A DNA stretch of 64,000 nt from positions 62,001-126,000 of the forward strand of contig NZ_JAUQON010000006.1 in assembly GCF_030580955.1 (NCBI RefSeq), read 5' to 3'. The notes beneath the pieces were generated by a model. That model was not told the origin of the DNA and made no database searches. It worked only from the letters and a program-made list of their open reading frames with translations. This DNA is from Hymenobacter convexus. GTDB lineage: Bacteria > Bacteroidota > Bacteroidia > Cytophagales > Hymenobacteraceae. The position numbers and the translations under genes were made by a program. The first letter of the stretch is position 1, and each line of letters starts with the position of its first letter. This document shows positions 8,716 to 18,200 of the stretch, in pieces.

Positions 8716-9321
8716 ATGAAAGCTGCCATTACCCAGGCCCTGGCCAACCTCAACTTCACGGCCATCGACTTCGAAACCGCTAATGAGCAGCGGGCCAGCG
8801 CCTGCGCCGTGGGGGTGGTGCGGGTGCGCGGCGGCCAGATTGTGGAAACCTACGCCACCCTGCTCCGCCCCCGCGTGCTGCGCGTGGACTGGCGCAACCA
8901 GCAGGTACACGGCATCGCCGAAGAGCAGCTGCACGACGCCCCCACCCTGGCCGATGTATGGGCCCACCTGCTGCCCTACCTGCACGAGCAGCCCGTGGTG
9001 GCCCACAATTCGGCCTTCGACGTGAGCGTGCTTGAATACAGCTGTCGCGATTTCGGTCTCCCCATTCCCGACTTCCACGCCCTGTGCTCGGTGAAGCTGG
9101 CCAAGGTGTGCTGGCCCTTTCTGGAACGCCACAAACTCGACCACGTGGCCGGGCATTTCGGCATTCCGCTCAACCACCACGACGCGCTGAGCGACGCGCG
9201 CGCCTGCGCCGAAATCACGGTACGGGCGTTCCAGTCGGGCACGGCGCTGCCGCTGTGCTACAAGCAGCGCGAGCTCACGGCCGGACTGGCGGCGCGGGCC
9301 GCGAAAATGGCGTATTCGTAG
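8716..9321 (+). CDS. DnaQ-like 3'-5' exonuclease (DEDDh)
   Basis: A 201-residue exonuclease domain protein. Exo I is TAIDFETAN (Asp and Glu), exo II is VAHNSAFDVSVLEY, and exo III is HDALSDARACAE with the His-x4-Asp arrangement of the DEDDh class. It resembles the epsilon-type proofreading exonuclease of DNA polymerase III but is a stand-alone protein, so its role may be in repair or RNA turnover. It is monocistronic, bounded by repeat copies A and B. Confidence 0.9.
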   Translation: MKAAITQALANLNFTAIDFETANEQRASACAVGVVRVRGGQIVETYATLLRPRVLRVDWRNQQVHGIAEEQLHDAPTLADVWAHLLPYLHEQPVVAHNSAFDVSVLEYSCRDFGLPIPDFHALCSVKLAKVCWPFLERHKLDHVAGHFGIPLNHHDALSDARACAEITVRAFQSGTALPLCYKQRELTAGLAARAAKMAYS

Positions 9322-9333
9322 TAACTATATCGC

Positions 9334-9424
9334 CTGTCGTCCTGAGCGCAGCGAAGGACCTTATCACGTTAGCACGGCTTTCGTTCTGACCTGATAAGGT
9401 CCTTCGCTGCGCTCAGAATGACAG
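9334..9424. repeat. REP-like inverted pair, GTCCT class (copy B)
   Basis: Inverted arms at 9334-9368 and 9391-9424 sit between convergent genes. The left arm has stem GTCCT/AGGAC around the shared GAGCGCAGCGA core. In the right arm the distal half reads AGAAT instead of AGGAC, so its mini-hairpin is broken although the long palindrome remains. The long stem may serve as a bidirectional transcription barrier (inference); there is no proper T-run. Confidence 0.8.
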
Positions 9425-9433
9425 ATGGTTGTC

Positions 9434-12400
9434 TTAAAACAGTACCGCCACCTGCATGCGACCGGTATGTACAGCGTTCAATCCCTGGGCTTTGCGGCCG
9501 TCGTAGGCCAGGGTGATGTTCAGGCCGTTACTCAGGCGCTGCTCAATGTTCAGGTTCCAGGTGAAGTTGCTGCCGGGGCGCAGGGCGTTGAGGATTTCGA
9601 TGGCGACCACGGAGTTGAGGTCTTCGGGCTTGGCTACATCGAACTGCACGCGGGTGAAGCGCGTGGCGGCCGTAATGGTGCGCTTGTTAACCTGGCTCAC
9701 GCGGGTTTCGATGCCCAACTCATCGAAGATGCCAGGGTTGGTTTGGGCCGGCGTGGGGTTAGGATACGTTTTTAGGTCGGCGGTGAGGGTGTTTTGCTTG
9801 TGGGTGCGCAGGTAGGTGCCGGTGAAGCGCAGGCTGGGTGAGGGCTGGTAGCTGATTTCGGGCTGCAGGGTGTAAATCAGCAGGCGGTAGTTGCGGGTGA
9901 GCAGGTAGCTGCTGGCAGCTTCGCGGATGTCGCGCGTGGCCGTGAGGCGGCCCGTGAATGAGGTGGCCAGCGTGCGGCGCAGCAGCAGGCTCTGGGTGCT
10001 CAGGTTGCGCAGGTCGCGGCCCTGGGCCAGCAGGGTTTTCTGCTGGGTTTGCTGCACCGTGAACTCGCCCCCGAACACCGGGTTGGAACGGTTGAAATAC
10101 AGCGTGTTCCGAAACAGCTGGTTAAAGGCCAGCAGCTGGTCGTCCTCCTTGTCGTAGCTGAAAGGGCTGAGGCGCGAGAGCAGCCGCGGGTCGGTGGTGC
10201 GGCGGTCGACGGTGATGCTGGTAAGGGTGGCGAAGCGCGAGGCGGCCGCCCGCCAGCCGCCGGCTTCGCGCCAGCCGCGCGGGGCGGCCGTGGTGAGGCG
10301 GTAGCTGAGGCGGTTGGTGAAGGCGGTGATGTAGTCGGTGGTGGGCAGGTACACCTTGATGTAAGTGCGGTATTGCGCGTCGGGCGTCTGGGCCTCGAAA
10401 AATTCCTCCTTGTCCTCGCGCAGGTTGCCGTTGAGGTCGCCGGCGTAGTAGTGGGTGCCCTGGCCAGCGGGCACGGCCAGGAATGAGTAGTCGCGCTTCA
10501 GCTCGCGGCCGGTGGCCACGCTGTAGTTCAGCTCGGAGCGCACCTGGTTTTGGAGCAGGCTGGCGTTGTAGAACACCTGGCCCAGCACGGTGCGGTTGCG
10601 CGCGAGGCCCAGGGAGTCGATGTCGCGGTAGGTGCCTAGCAGGCGCAGGTCCTGGTTTTTGCTTAGGCGGGCGGCCATGGTGCCCTGCCAGGTTTGGGCC
10701 GTGCCGCGGCTTTGCAGGGCGTTTTGCTCCTTGTTGGGCGTTTGGTCGCGGCGGTAGCTGTAGTCGAGCCGGAACTGGGTGCGGGCCGAGTCGCGGCTCT
10801 GCAGGAAAATGTTGTGCTCGTCGAAGTAGTTGGCCGAGCGAATGGTATCGGTGCGGGTTGAGCTGACGCGGTTTTTATCGAACCGATAGGTATAGCCCGG
10901 CACCACGCGTCCGCCCACCAGGCGCCCGGTGGCCTCGCCCCGCGCCCAGCTGGAATGGAAGCGCCCGGCGTCCGAATTCAGCACAAACAGCGAGCCGCGC
11001 AGCTCCACATTGCCCAGCTTCTGGGCCGCATCCAGCCAGTGCTGCAGGCCGCTCACCTCGCCCGGCCGGTAGCGCCGGCTCAGGCGGTAATTCACGTTGT
11101 TGTTAAAATCCTTCGCCGCGCCCACGCTGAAATTCAGGATATTGTCCTCCCGCGCCACCGAGGCTACGCCGGTGCTCTGCTGGGTGCTGCCATTGCTCCA
11201 GTTGCGCTCAAACTCCACGTCGCGGTAGCGGTCAATCGGCGAAAAGCGCTTGCCGGTGTACTCGTAGTCCAATGTCGAGCGCAGGCGGTAGCCGCGCAGC
11301 GCGCCCCCGGCCAGGGCGGCGGGCAGGCGGCGGTCCTGCATCACGTAGCCCACGCGCACGGCCCCGTCCTGGTCGCTGGCCGAGGAAAACCGGTTGCGGT
11401 CGAGGCGCGACTGGGCGGCGTCCACAAAAACTGTGGTGCTGCTATCCACCTGGTAGCTTAGGCCACCGGCTATCATCTGCTTGCGCAGCGGCGTGGCAAT
11501 GCGCCGTATCGGCTGGTAGCGGCCCAGGCCCGGCCCCAGGTAGTTGTACACGGTGCCGTTGGTGCTCTGGAAACGGGGGTCAAGGCTGCGCTCGTAGTCG
11601 CCATTGCCCTGCCCCACGTCCGTGAAAAGCACCGTATAGGAACCCCGCACCGAATCCACGGGCGAGTCGGCGCCCACGTAGGTGAACACCGGCACGCGCC
11701 GCCCGGCCACCACCCGAAACTCGCGGTGGTACTGCACAATGCGGCGGTTGTAGGCAGTGGAGTCGCCCCCTGCCACGGCGGCCACGCCCACGTTGCCCGC
11801 CTGCGTCAGCTGGCGCACGAGGGTAGTATCCTGCAAGCTGATATTGAGGGGGCTGTTGGGGTTGTCGGCTTCCTGATAGAAGTTGCCGTGCACGCTCAGG
11901 CGGCCCAGCTGCTGGTAGTGGCTGGCCGTGACGAGCGAGCGGGAGTAGTTCAGGTCCGAATACTCAAAGTCAATCTTGATGCGCGAGTTGCGCGTGATGA
12001 GGTGGCGCGGCGTGAACGTGACCTCGGCCAGATTATAATCAATGGTGTAGTCGGCATCGAACCCCCGGCTTTGCAAGCGCCCATCGAGGTACACCTTCTC
12101 CGAGTTGGCCAGCACAATAATGTAGGGCTCACCGTTGGGCCCGCTGAGGCGGTACGGGCCCTGCACGTTGTCAATCGGCGGCACGTCGATGCTGGCAAAC
12201 TTGCCTTTGGCCACCCCGCCCGCTATGGCCGTGGAAGAGCGCCACACCAGCCCCTTGCGCACGCCGCCGCTGTTCACGGTGGCGCCGGCCACGGGCGCGG
12301 CGTCGCCCTGGGGCAGCGGCGGGGCTGCGCCCGTGCTGCCCTGCCGGTTGGGGTCCGTCAGCTGGGGCTGGCTAATGGCGGGCGGGTTCAGGGTGGCCGG

Positions 12401-13318
12401 GGCCGTAGTGTTGCCCGGCCCGGCGGGCAGGCTGCCATTCACCACCTGGCCCTGCTGGCCGTTCAGAAACGTGGCATTCGACACGCCCTGCGAGGCCCCT
12501 GTGCCGGACAGGCCAACGATGGGCGGCCCAAAATTGGCCTCCGCGGCCGCACCCTGGATGTTTTTGTAGTAGCGCAGAAAGTAGTCGGGCTTGTTGCGCA
12601 GCACCACGTCGCCGGCCGTCAGGCTCCAGTTGGGGTTGGTGAGGGTGATGTAGATTTTGTCGAACTGCTGCAGCTGCTGGGTGTTGCCCTCGGGTTGGAA
12701 AGGCACGTTCTGGTCGGAAATGGCGGCCGTGAGGTTAATGTTTTCGGCCAACTTGCCTTCGAGCTGCAGGTTCAGAGCCGAGTTCACAAACACGTTCTGA
12801 GTATTGCCAAAGCTGATGCCCCGCGCCAGATTACCCGTTTTGTTGATGCCCGGTGTGCTCAGAATCTGCTCCTTCACCGAAAAATCCTCCATGTTCAGCA
12901 TTGGCTTCCGAAAGCTCAGGCTGTCCATGAGCCCGATGGGCCGGCGGTAGCGCGCGGCCGTGAGGCGTAGCGGCAGCACCCGGTAGCACACCTCCAGCGA
13001 GTCGGCCAGCGGCGCGCCGCTGCTGTCGCGCGGGGCCGGCCGCACCCAGCGAAACCGGTCGGTACGGCCGTCATAATCGAGCCCGCGCCGCTGGGCGATG
13101 ACGGACGAAGGCACCACCGTGAGCGTATCCGTTAGCTTGAAATAGGTGGTGTCGCGGCCCGGCGCCAGGCGCACCCAGCGGCAGCGCCGCGTGCTGGGCG
13201 GCGGCGCTTGGCCGGTTGTGGCCGGCCGGGTTTGGGCCGCTGCCGCCTGATTTAGAAAGAATAGCGCCGCGAAGAGCAGGCCCGCGAAGGGGAAGCACAG
13301 GCGTAGGCGGCGAATCAT
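9434..13318 (-). CDS. Large outer-membrane beta-barrel-like protein
   Basis: A 1294-residue protein with a signal peptide (about residues 1-28, ending AAAAQT). A soluble N-terminal part leads to the stretch ILSTPGINKTGNLARGISFG and then to amphipathic, strand-rich sequence. The Gly/Pro/Ala/Asn-rich segment at about 265-350 looks disordered. The chain ends in aromatic Phe (MQVAVLF), as outer-membrane barrels often do. I recognise the N-terminal pattern from large uncharacterised surface proteins of Cytophagales, but have no function. It is transcribed divergently from the FG-GAP protein gene; the 150-base gap is the likely promoter region. Confidence 0.7.
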   Translation of the reverse strand: MIRRLRLCFPFAGLLFAALFFLNQAAAAQTRPATTGQAPPPSTRRCRWVRLAPGRDTTYFKLTDTLTVVPSSVIAQRRGLDYDGRTDRFRWVRPAPRDSSGAPLADSLEVCYRVLPLRLTAARYRRPIGLMDSLSFRKPMLNMEDFSVKEQILSTPGINKTGNLARGISFGNTQNVFVNSALNLQLEGKLAENINLTAAISDQNVPFQPEGNTQQLQQFDKIYITLTNPNWSLTAGDVVLRNKPDYFLRYYKNIQGAAAEANFGPPIVGLSGTGASQGVSNATFLNGQQGQVVNGSLPAGPGNTTAPATLNPPAISQPQLTDPNRQGSTGAAPPLPQGDAAPVAGATVNSGGVRKGLVWRSSTAIAGGVAKGKFASIDVPPIDNVQGPYRLSGPNGEPYIIVLANSEKVYLDGRLQSRGFDADYTIDYNLAEVTFTPRHLITRNSRIKIDFEYSDLNYSRSLVTASHYQQLGRLSVHGNFYQEADNPNSPLNISLQDTTLVRQLTQAGNVGVAAVAGGDSTAYNRRIVQYHREFRVVAGRRVPVFTYVGADSPVDSVRGSYTVLFTDVGQGNGDYERSLDPRFQSTNGTVYNYLGPGLGRYQPIRRIATPLRKQMIAGGLSYQVDSSTTVFVDAAQSRLDRNRFSSASDQDGAVRVGYVMQDRRLPAALAGGALRGYRLRSTLDYEYTGKRFSPIDRYRDVEFERNWSNGSTQQSTGVASVAREDNILNFSVGAAKDFNNNVNYRLSRRYRPGEVSGLQHWLDAAQKLGNVELRGSLFVLNSDAGRFHSSWARGEATGRLVGGRVVPGYTYRFDKNRVSSTRTDTIRSANYFDEHNIFLQSRDSARTQFRLDYSYRRDQTPNKEQNALQSRGTAQTWQGTMAARLSKNQDLRLLGTYRDIDSLGLARNRTVLGQVFYNASLLQNQVRSELNYSVATGRELKRDYSFLAVPAGQGTHYYAGDLNGNLREDKEEFFEAQTPDAQYRTYIKVYLPTTDYITAFTNRLSYRLTTAAPRGWREAGGWRAAASRFATLTSITVDRRTTDPRLLSRLSPFSYDKEDDQLLAFNQLFRNTLYFNRSNPVFGGEFTVQQTQQKTLLAQGRDLRNLSTQSLLLRRTLATSFTGRLTATRDIREAASSYLLTRNYRLLIYTLQPEISYQPSPSLRFTGTYLRTHKQNTLTADLKTYPNPTPAQTNPGIFDELGIETRVSQVNKRTITAATRFTRVQFDVAKPEDLNSVVAIEILNALRPGSNFTWNLNIEQRLSNGLNITLAYDGRKAQGLNAVHTGRMQVAVLF

Positions 13319-13468
13319 GCGGTAAAGGTCGGGAGTAGCGGGGGCACAACGCTACGCTGCCGAATTTTGGTGCCCGGCGGGCCGGCATAAGCCGCTGCCA
13401 TGCAGATTGTTTTTCTTTACTTTGGCAGACTTGGCAGTTCGTTGCTGACCAGGCTTCCCTTCCGCGCC

Positions 13469-15172
13469 ATGATTTTACCACTACCCTGCTTGCCCGGCAC
13501 TTGCCGTTTCTATCTCTGTAGCCTGTTGCTGGGCCTGGCCACAGTGGGTTCGCCGGCCCAGGCCCAGGGCTTCGACCCGGTAATCGCCTACCCCACCGTG
13601 GCCGGCACCCGCCCCTACGGCTTGGCGCTGAGTGATATCAACGGCGACGGAAGGCTCGACATCGTGGCCGGCGACAACAATGCCAACATCCACACCACCA
13701 GCATACTGCTGGGCCAGCCGGGCGGTAGCTTTGGCACGGCCACGGCCTATCCGTCGGTACCCGGCTCCTGGGACCTGGCCGTGACCGACGTGAACCTGGA
13801 CGGACGCCCCGACCTCGTGACCGGCTGCAACGGCGTCGCCCAGGCGGCACTGCAGCTTGGGCAGCCCGGCGGCGGCTTCGGCGCCCTGACCACCTACCAG
13901 ACGGGCGGCGGCATCGTCCAGGGTATTGCCGTGGGCGATGTAACCGGCGACGGCCTACCCGACCTCGTAGTGGCCGACATGGGCAACAGCACCGTTAACC
14001 TACTACGGGGCCAGGCCGGCGGGTTCGCCCCCACCCCCATCACCCGGTATTCCATGGGCCCCAACAGCTCCCCGTTTGCGGTGGCGCTCGGCGACCTCAA
14101 CGGCGACGGGCGGCTCGACATCGTGGTGGGCAACGCCAAGTCGTCCACCATTGGGGTGCTGCAAGGCCAGGCCGGCGGGTTTGCGCCTTTGGTCACCTAC
14201 AGTGCTTTTCGCAATGGGTCGAGTGGCAACTTCATTCCTTTCCTGGGCATGGCCTTGGCCGATGTGAACGCCGATAGCCGGCTGGACGTGGTGGTGACGA
14301 CGCAAGACACGTTGAGCAGCGCTACCCTGGGCGTATTGCTGGGCCAGCCCGGCGGCCTGGGGCCCATTACATATTATCCAGCAGGCGGCCTCCTGTCAAA
14401 CAGCGTAGCCGTGGGCGATGTCAATGCCGACACCTGGCCCGACCTTGTGCTGGCCAGCCCCCGGGCCAATTCCGTCGGGGTTTTTCTCGGCTACCCGGGC
14501 GGTTTCAGCGCCCCATTTCTATACTTCACCGGGACCGGCACCGTCCCTTACGCCGTAAAATTGGGCGACGTGAACAACGATGGCCGGCCAGATATTGTCA
14601 CCACCAACTCGGCGACGTCCTCGGTGGGCGTCTTGTTAAACGCAACTCCCGCGCCGCTGACCCTAACCAGCCCGAGCCCGAGCAGCGGCGCCTTAGGCAG
14701 CACCATCAGCTTGGCCGGCAGCAATTTGCAAGGCGCAGTGGCCGTGGTTTTCGAGGGTGCGGGCACGCGCAGTGTAAGCAGCGGATTCGCAGTGAACGCC
14801 GCCGGCACCCAGATTACGGGCGTTGTGGTGCCCAGCGGCGCCGCCAGCGGCCGGGTGCGCGTCGTCACGCCCAATGGCACGGTCACGAGCACCACCGATT
14901 TTTCGGTGCTCACGCCTACGGCAGCGCAAAGCGCCACGCCTGCTTCTGGCCTCGCTCTGCATCCCAGCCCCGCCCAAACCAGCGCCACCCTCACGCTGGC
15001 GGCCGGCCCAAGTGCCCGCGCCGTGGTCGTGGTCGATGCGCTGGGCCGGGTGGTGCGCCAGCAGACCCTACCGGCCCAGTCCGGCACGCTGGTGCTTGAT
15101 TTGGCCCGCCTGCAACCCGGCCTCTACACCGTGCGCTGCGGAGCAGCTACCGCCCGATTGGTCATCGATTAG
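13469..15172 (+). CDS. FG-GAP/VCBS repeat surface protein with T9SS sorting tail
   Basis: A 567-residue secreted protein. Signal peptide at about residues 1-33 (SPAQAQ cleavage region). Six or seven FG-GAP repeats with Ca-binding loops of the type DINGDGRLDIV, DVNADTWPDLV and DVNNDGRPDIV cover about 45-390, probably a beta-propeller. An IPT/TIG immunoglobulin-like domain follows at about 395-480. The last 70 residues (LHPSPAQTSATLTL ... GLYTVRCG) are a type A sorting domain for export by the type IX system. Upstream in-frame starts at 13400 are less likely because the signal peptide begins at 13469. Confidence 0.88.
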   Translation: MILPLPCLPGTCRFYLCSLLLGLATVGSPAQAQGFDPVIAYPTVAGTRPYGLALSDINGDGRLDIVAGDNNANIHTTSILLGQPGGSFGTATAYPSVPGSWDLAVTDVNLDGRPDLVTGCNGVAQAALQLGQPGGGFGALTTYQTGGGIVQGIAVGDVTGDGLPDLVVADMGNSTVNLLRGQAGGFAPTPITRYSMGPNSSPFAVALGDLNGDGRLDIVVGNAKSSTIGVLQGQAGGFAPLVTYSAFRNGSSGNFIPFLGMALADVNADSRLDVVVTTQDTLSSATLGVLLGQPGGLGPITYYPAGGLLSNSVAVGDVNADTWPDLVLASPRANSVGVFLGYPGGFSAPFLYFTGTGTVPYAVKLGDVNNDGRPDIVTTNSATSSVGVLLNATPAPLTLTSPSPSSGALGSTISLAGSNLQGAVAVVFEGAGTRSVSSGFAVNAAGTQITGVVVPSGAASGRVRVVTPNGTVTSTTDFSVLTPTAAQSATPASGLALHPSPAQTSATLTLAAGPSARAVVVVDALGRVVRQQTLPAQSGTLVLDLARLQPGLYTVRCGAATARLVID

Positions 15173-15222
15173 CCGCCCAAAGTTCCGTTTCTGGCCACTT
15201 CACAGCTGCGGGCTAACCGTCT

Positions 15223-18200
15223 TCATCCCGCCAGCGGCAGCTCGATGAAGAAGTCCGTCCCCGCCCCCACTTCGGTTTCAAACCAGATTTTGCCGCCCGC
15301 GCTTTCAATGCCGCGCTTGGCCACTGCCAGGCCAATGCCCGAGCCGCTGGCCTTGGTGGTGAAGTTGGGCACGAATACTTTTTCGCGCACTTCGTCGGGG
15401 ATGCCGGCGCCGTTGTCGCGGATGGCCACGCGCACGCTGCTGCCGTTCACGGGCGCCAGCGATACATCGATGTGGGGTTCCCGGCCCTCCGGCACGGCTT
15501 GGCGGGCGTTTATCAGCAGGTTGTTGAAGGTGCGCACCAGCAGGTTTTCATCGGCAAACACCACGTACCGGCCGGTTTCGGCATCGGGCGGCAGGTGCAG
15601 GGCCAGAGCGCCGTCGGTGGCATCGGGCTGGTGCAGGGCGGCGCAACGGCGCAGCACGGCGGCCACGTCCAGCCGCTCGGGCCGCATGGTGGGCAGGTTG
15701 GTGAAGGTGCTGAAGCTGGTGGCAATGTCGCTCAACACGTCAATCTGCGTAATCAGCGTCTGGCTGATGCGGCCAATCAGCTCCTCCGCATTCGGCCGGC
15801 GCTCGTTGATGGCTTTCTGCAGAAACTGCAGGCTCAGCTTCATGGGCGTGAGCGGGTTCTTGATTTCGTGGGCCACCTGCCGAGCCATTTCGCGCCAAGC
15901 GGCCTCCTTTTCCTGGGCGGCCAGCTCGCGCTTGCTGGCTTCCAGCTTGGTGAGCATGGTGTTGTATTCGCGCACCAGCAGGCCGATTTCGTCGTCGGAG
16001 CTGCGGTAGTCCAGCAGCTCGTTTTCGCCGGTAAGGGTAGTTTTCGTCAGTTTTTCGGTAATGAGCTTGAGGGGCGCCGTGAGCTGGCGCGCCGCCACAA
16101 ACGCCAGCCCCAGAAACAGCAGAAACATCGGCGTGAAGATGTTGAGAATGGTTGTGAACAGCTCCGTCAGCTTGGTATTCAGCTCCTTCTCCGAGTCGAA
16201 AAACGGAATACCCACGTAGCCCAGAATCGGCCCGGTCGGCATGGCCACCTCATCGTCCGACGAGCCGTCGTCGTCGTCAAACTCCGGCGTGGCGGAAGTC
16301 CGGCGCGCTTTCCCCAGCCCACCGTGCGCCAGCGCATGGCCGGCCAAATCAGTCACCACGGCCTCGCCCTCACTGGCCCGCACCGGCAAATACAACGAGT
16401 TGAACGAAAGCGAACCCGCCTGCTCCGTGAGCAGGGCCCGGGGCCGGTTGCGCTCATTCAAGGCCACCATGGCCTGCGGATTGAGCAGCGGCCCCAGCAG
16501 GCCGGCGTCGAAAATCAGGGGCTGGCTGCTGGCCAGCAGCTCGCCGTGGGCGTCATACAGGTTGAGGTCGGTTTCGGTGAGGGCGGCCACGTTGCGGGCC
16601 AGCACGGCCAGCGTGGGCCGGGCGCTGCTGTCGTTAAGCAGGTGGCGCTGGCGGCGGAGGCTTTCGAGGGCCAGCTGCCCGCGCCGCTCGTAGGTGTGCG
16701 ACAAATCCCGCTTGTACGAATCAATCAGCTGGCTGGCCGTGGCCACGCTCACCACCAGCAGCGGCACCACAATGCCCACGTTGAGCAACAGCTGAATGCG
16801 CGTACTAAAGTTGAGCTGCAGGCGTGCCGTCCGACCGCGCACCAAAAGCCCGAGGCCGGCCAGCAGCAGCCAAAAAAAGGACGAGAGCAGGAATTGAAAC
16901 GAAAAATTGGCGAGCCAGTCGCCTACCGAATACGTGGCCGTCGTCACCACCACGGTGCGGTGGTGCGAGCCCAACACGGCCAGGTGGTGGTAGCCGCGCC
17001 GGCTCAGGCCGCCCACGTAAAGACGGGAAGTAGTGTCGCCCAGCAAGGCTTCGGGCAAGCGGTTAGCGTAGTCGAAATCACCTTCGCTGTACACCAGTCG
17101 GCCTCGGTTGTAGCCCGCGTAGCTCAACTCGGTGGCCAGGCCCGGCTGGAAAAATTTCTGGTCCACCAGCAGTTCGGGCAGCACGCTGTAGGTGGTGAGC
17201 TTTTTGAGCGTCAGTTCCACCCGCACCGCTCCCAGGGGCAAGCCCACGCCGTTCACCCGCGTGCCCGGCACCGTGATGTAGGCCACGTACCGCCGCGAGC
17301 TAAACGGGTTGGCCGAATTCACCAAGTAAACCCCTTGCTGTTCGGTTGGGGTGGCGGTACGCTCCAGCTCGGTGCGCGCCGCCACCAGGCCCGCGGTGCC
17401 CGGCGCAGCCCCGATGGGGTCGCCGGCTTCGTCATAGAGCGTGACGGTGCTCTCGTATTTGTCGAAATAGTCGCTCAGGTATTGCCGCGCCACGCGCTGC
17501 CGCACCACTTCGGGCCGTCCGAAAGCGGCCGCCAAGGACCGCCGCACAAAGGGGTCGGCGGCAATTTCACGCATCCGTTCCCCCAACAGATATTCACCCT
17601 GCAAGTCGTTATCGACAAGCATGTTGCCTGCCAGACGCTGCTTGTCAATCAGCAGTTGCTTTTCGAAATGCGCATACAGGGCCAGTGCCCCAGTGGCCGA
17701 CGTCAGAGCCAGCAGCAGCACAAGCAGTATTGTCGACTGGTAGCTGCCCGTGGTGGGCGCCGCCTGCAAGCCCGCCGAGCGCACCAGCGAAGCAAACAGC
17801 AGCAACACGCCCGCCAGCAACACCCAGGGCAGCCCCCAGGCCACGCCCACGCCCAGCACCGGCAGCGCCAACAGCGCCGGCCCCAGCAGCAGCGCCCGCC
17901 GGGGCACGTGCTGCAGCAGGGCGCCCGCCAGCTGCGTCAGCCCGAAAAAGCCGACGAGCCAAGCCGCCGTATGCAGCAGCGCCGCCAAGGCCAGCAGCAG
18001 CCAAAAGCTCGTCACCTGCAGATTGTGCGACACATCCAGGCTCAGCTGCGAGCTGCCAAAAACAGTGGTGTAGTACACAAACAGCGCCGCCAGCCAGCCG
18101 CAGAACGCCGCGCCTACCCCCGCCGCCGCCAGCAGCTGCCCAGCCGGCTTGCGCGGGGCGCGCACCCGGCCCAGCATGCCCCAATGCCGCCAGAGCGCGA

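Noticed and set aside
11726..12970. 414-residue open frame antisense to the large outer-membrane protein gene
   Set aside because: No domain, and the minus frame is continuous from signal peptide to a typical barrel end.
15173..15222. Possible hairpin TTAGCCGCC ... GCGGGCTAA between convergent genes
   Set aside because: The stem is imperfect, the loop long, and no T-run follows; too weak to call a terminator.
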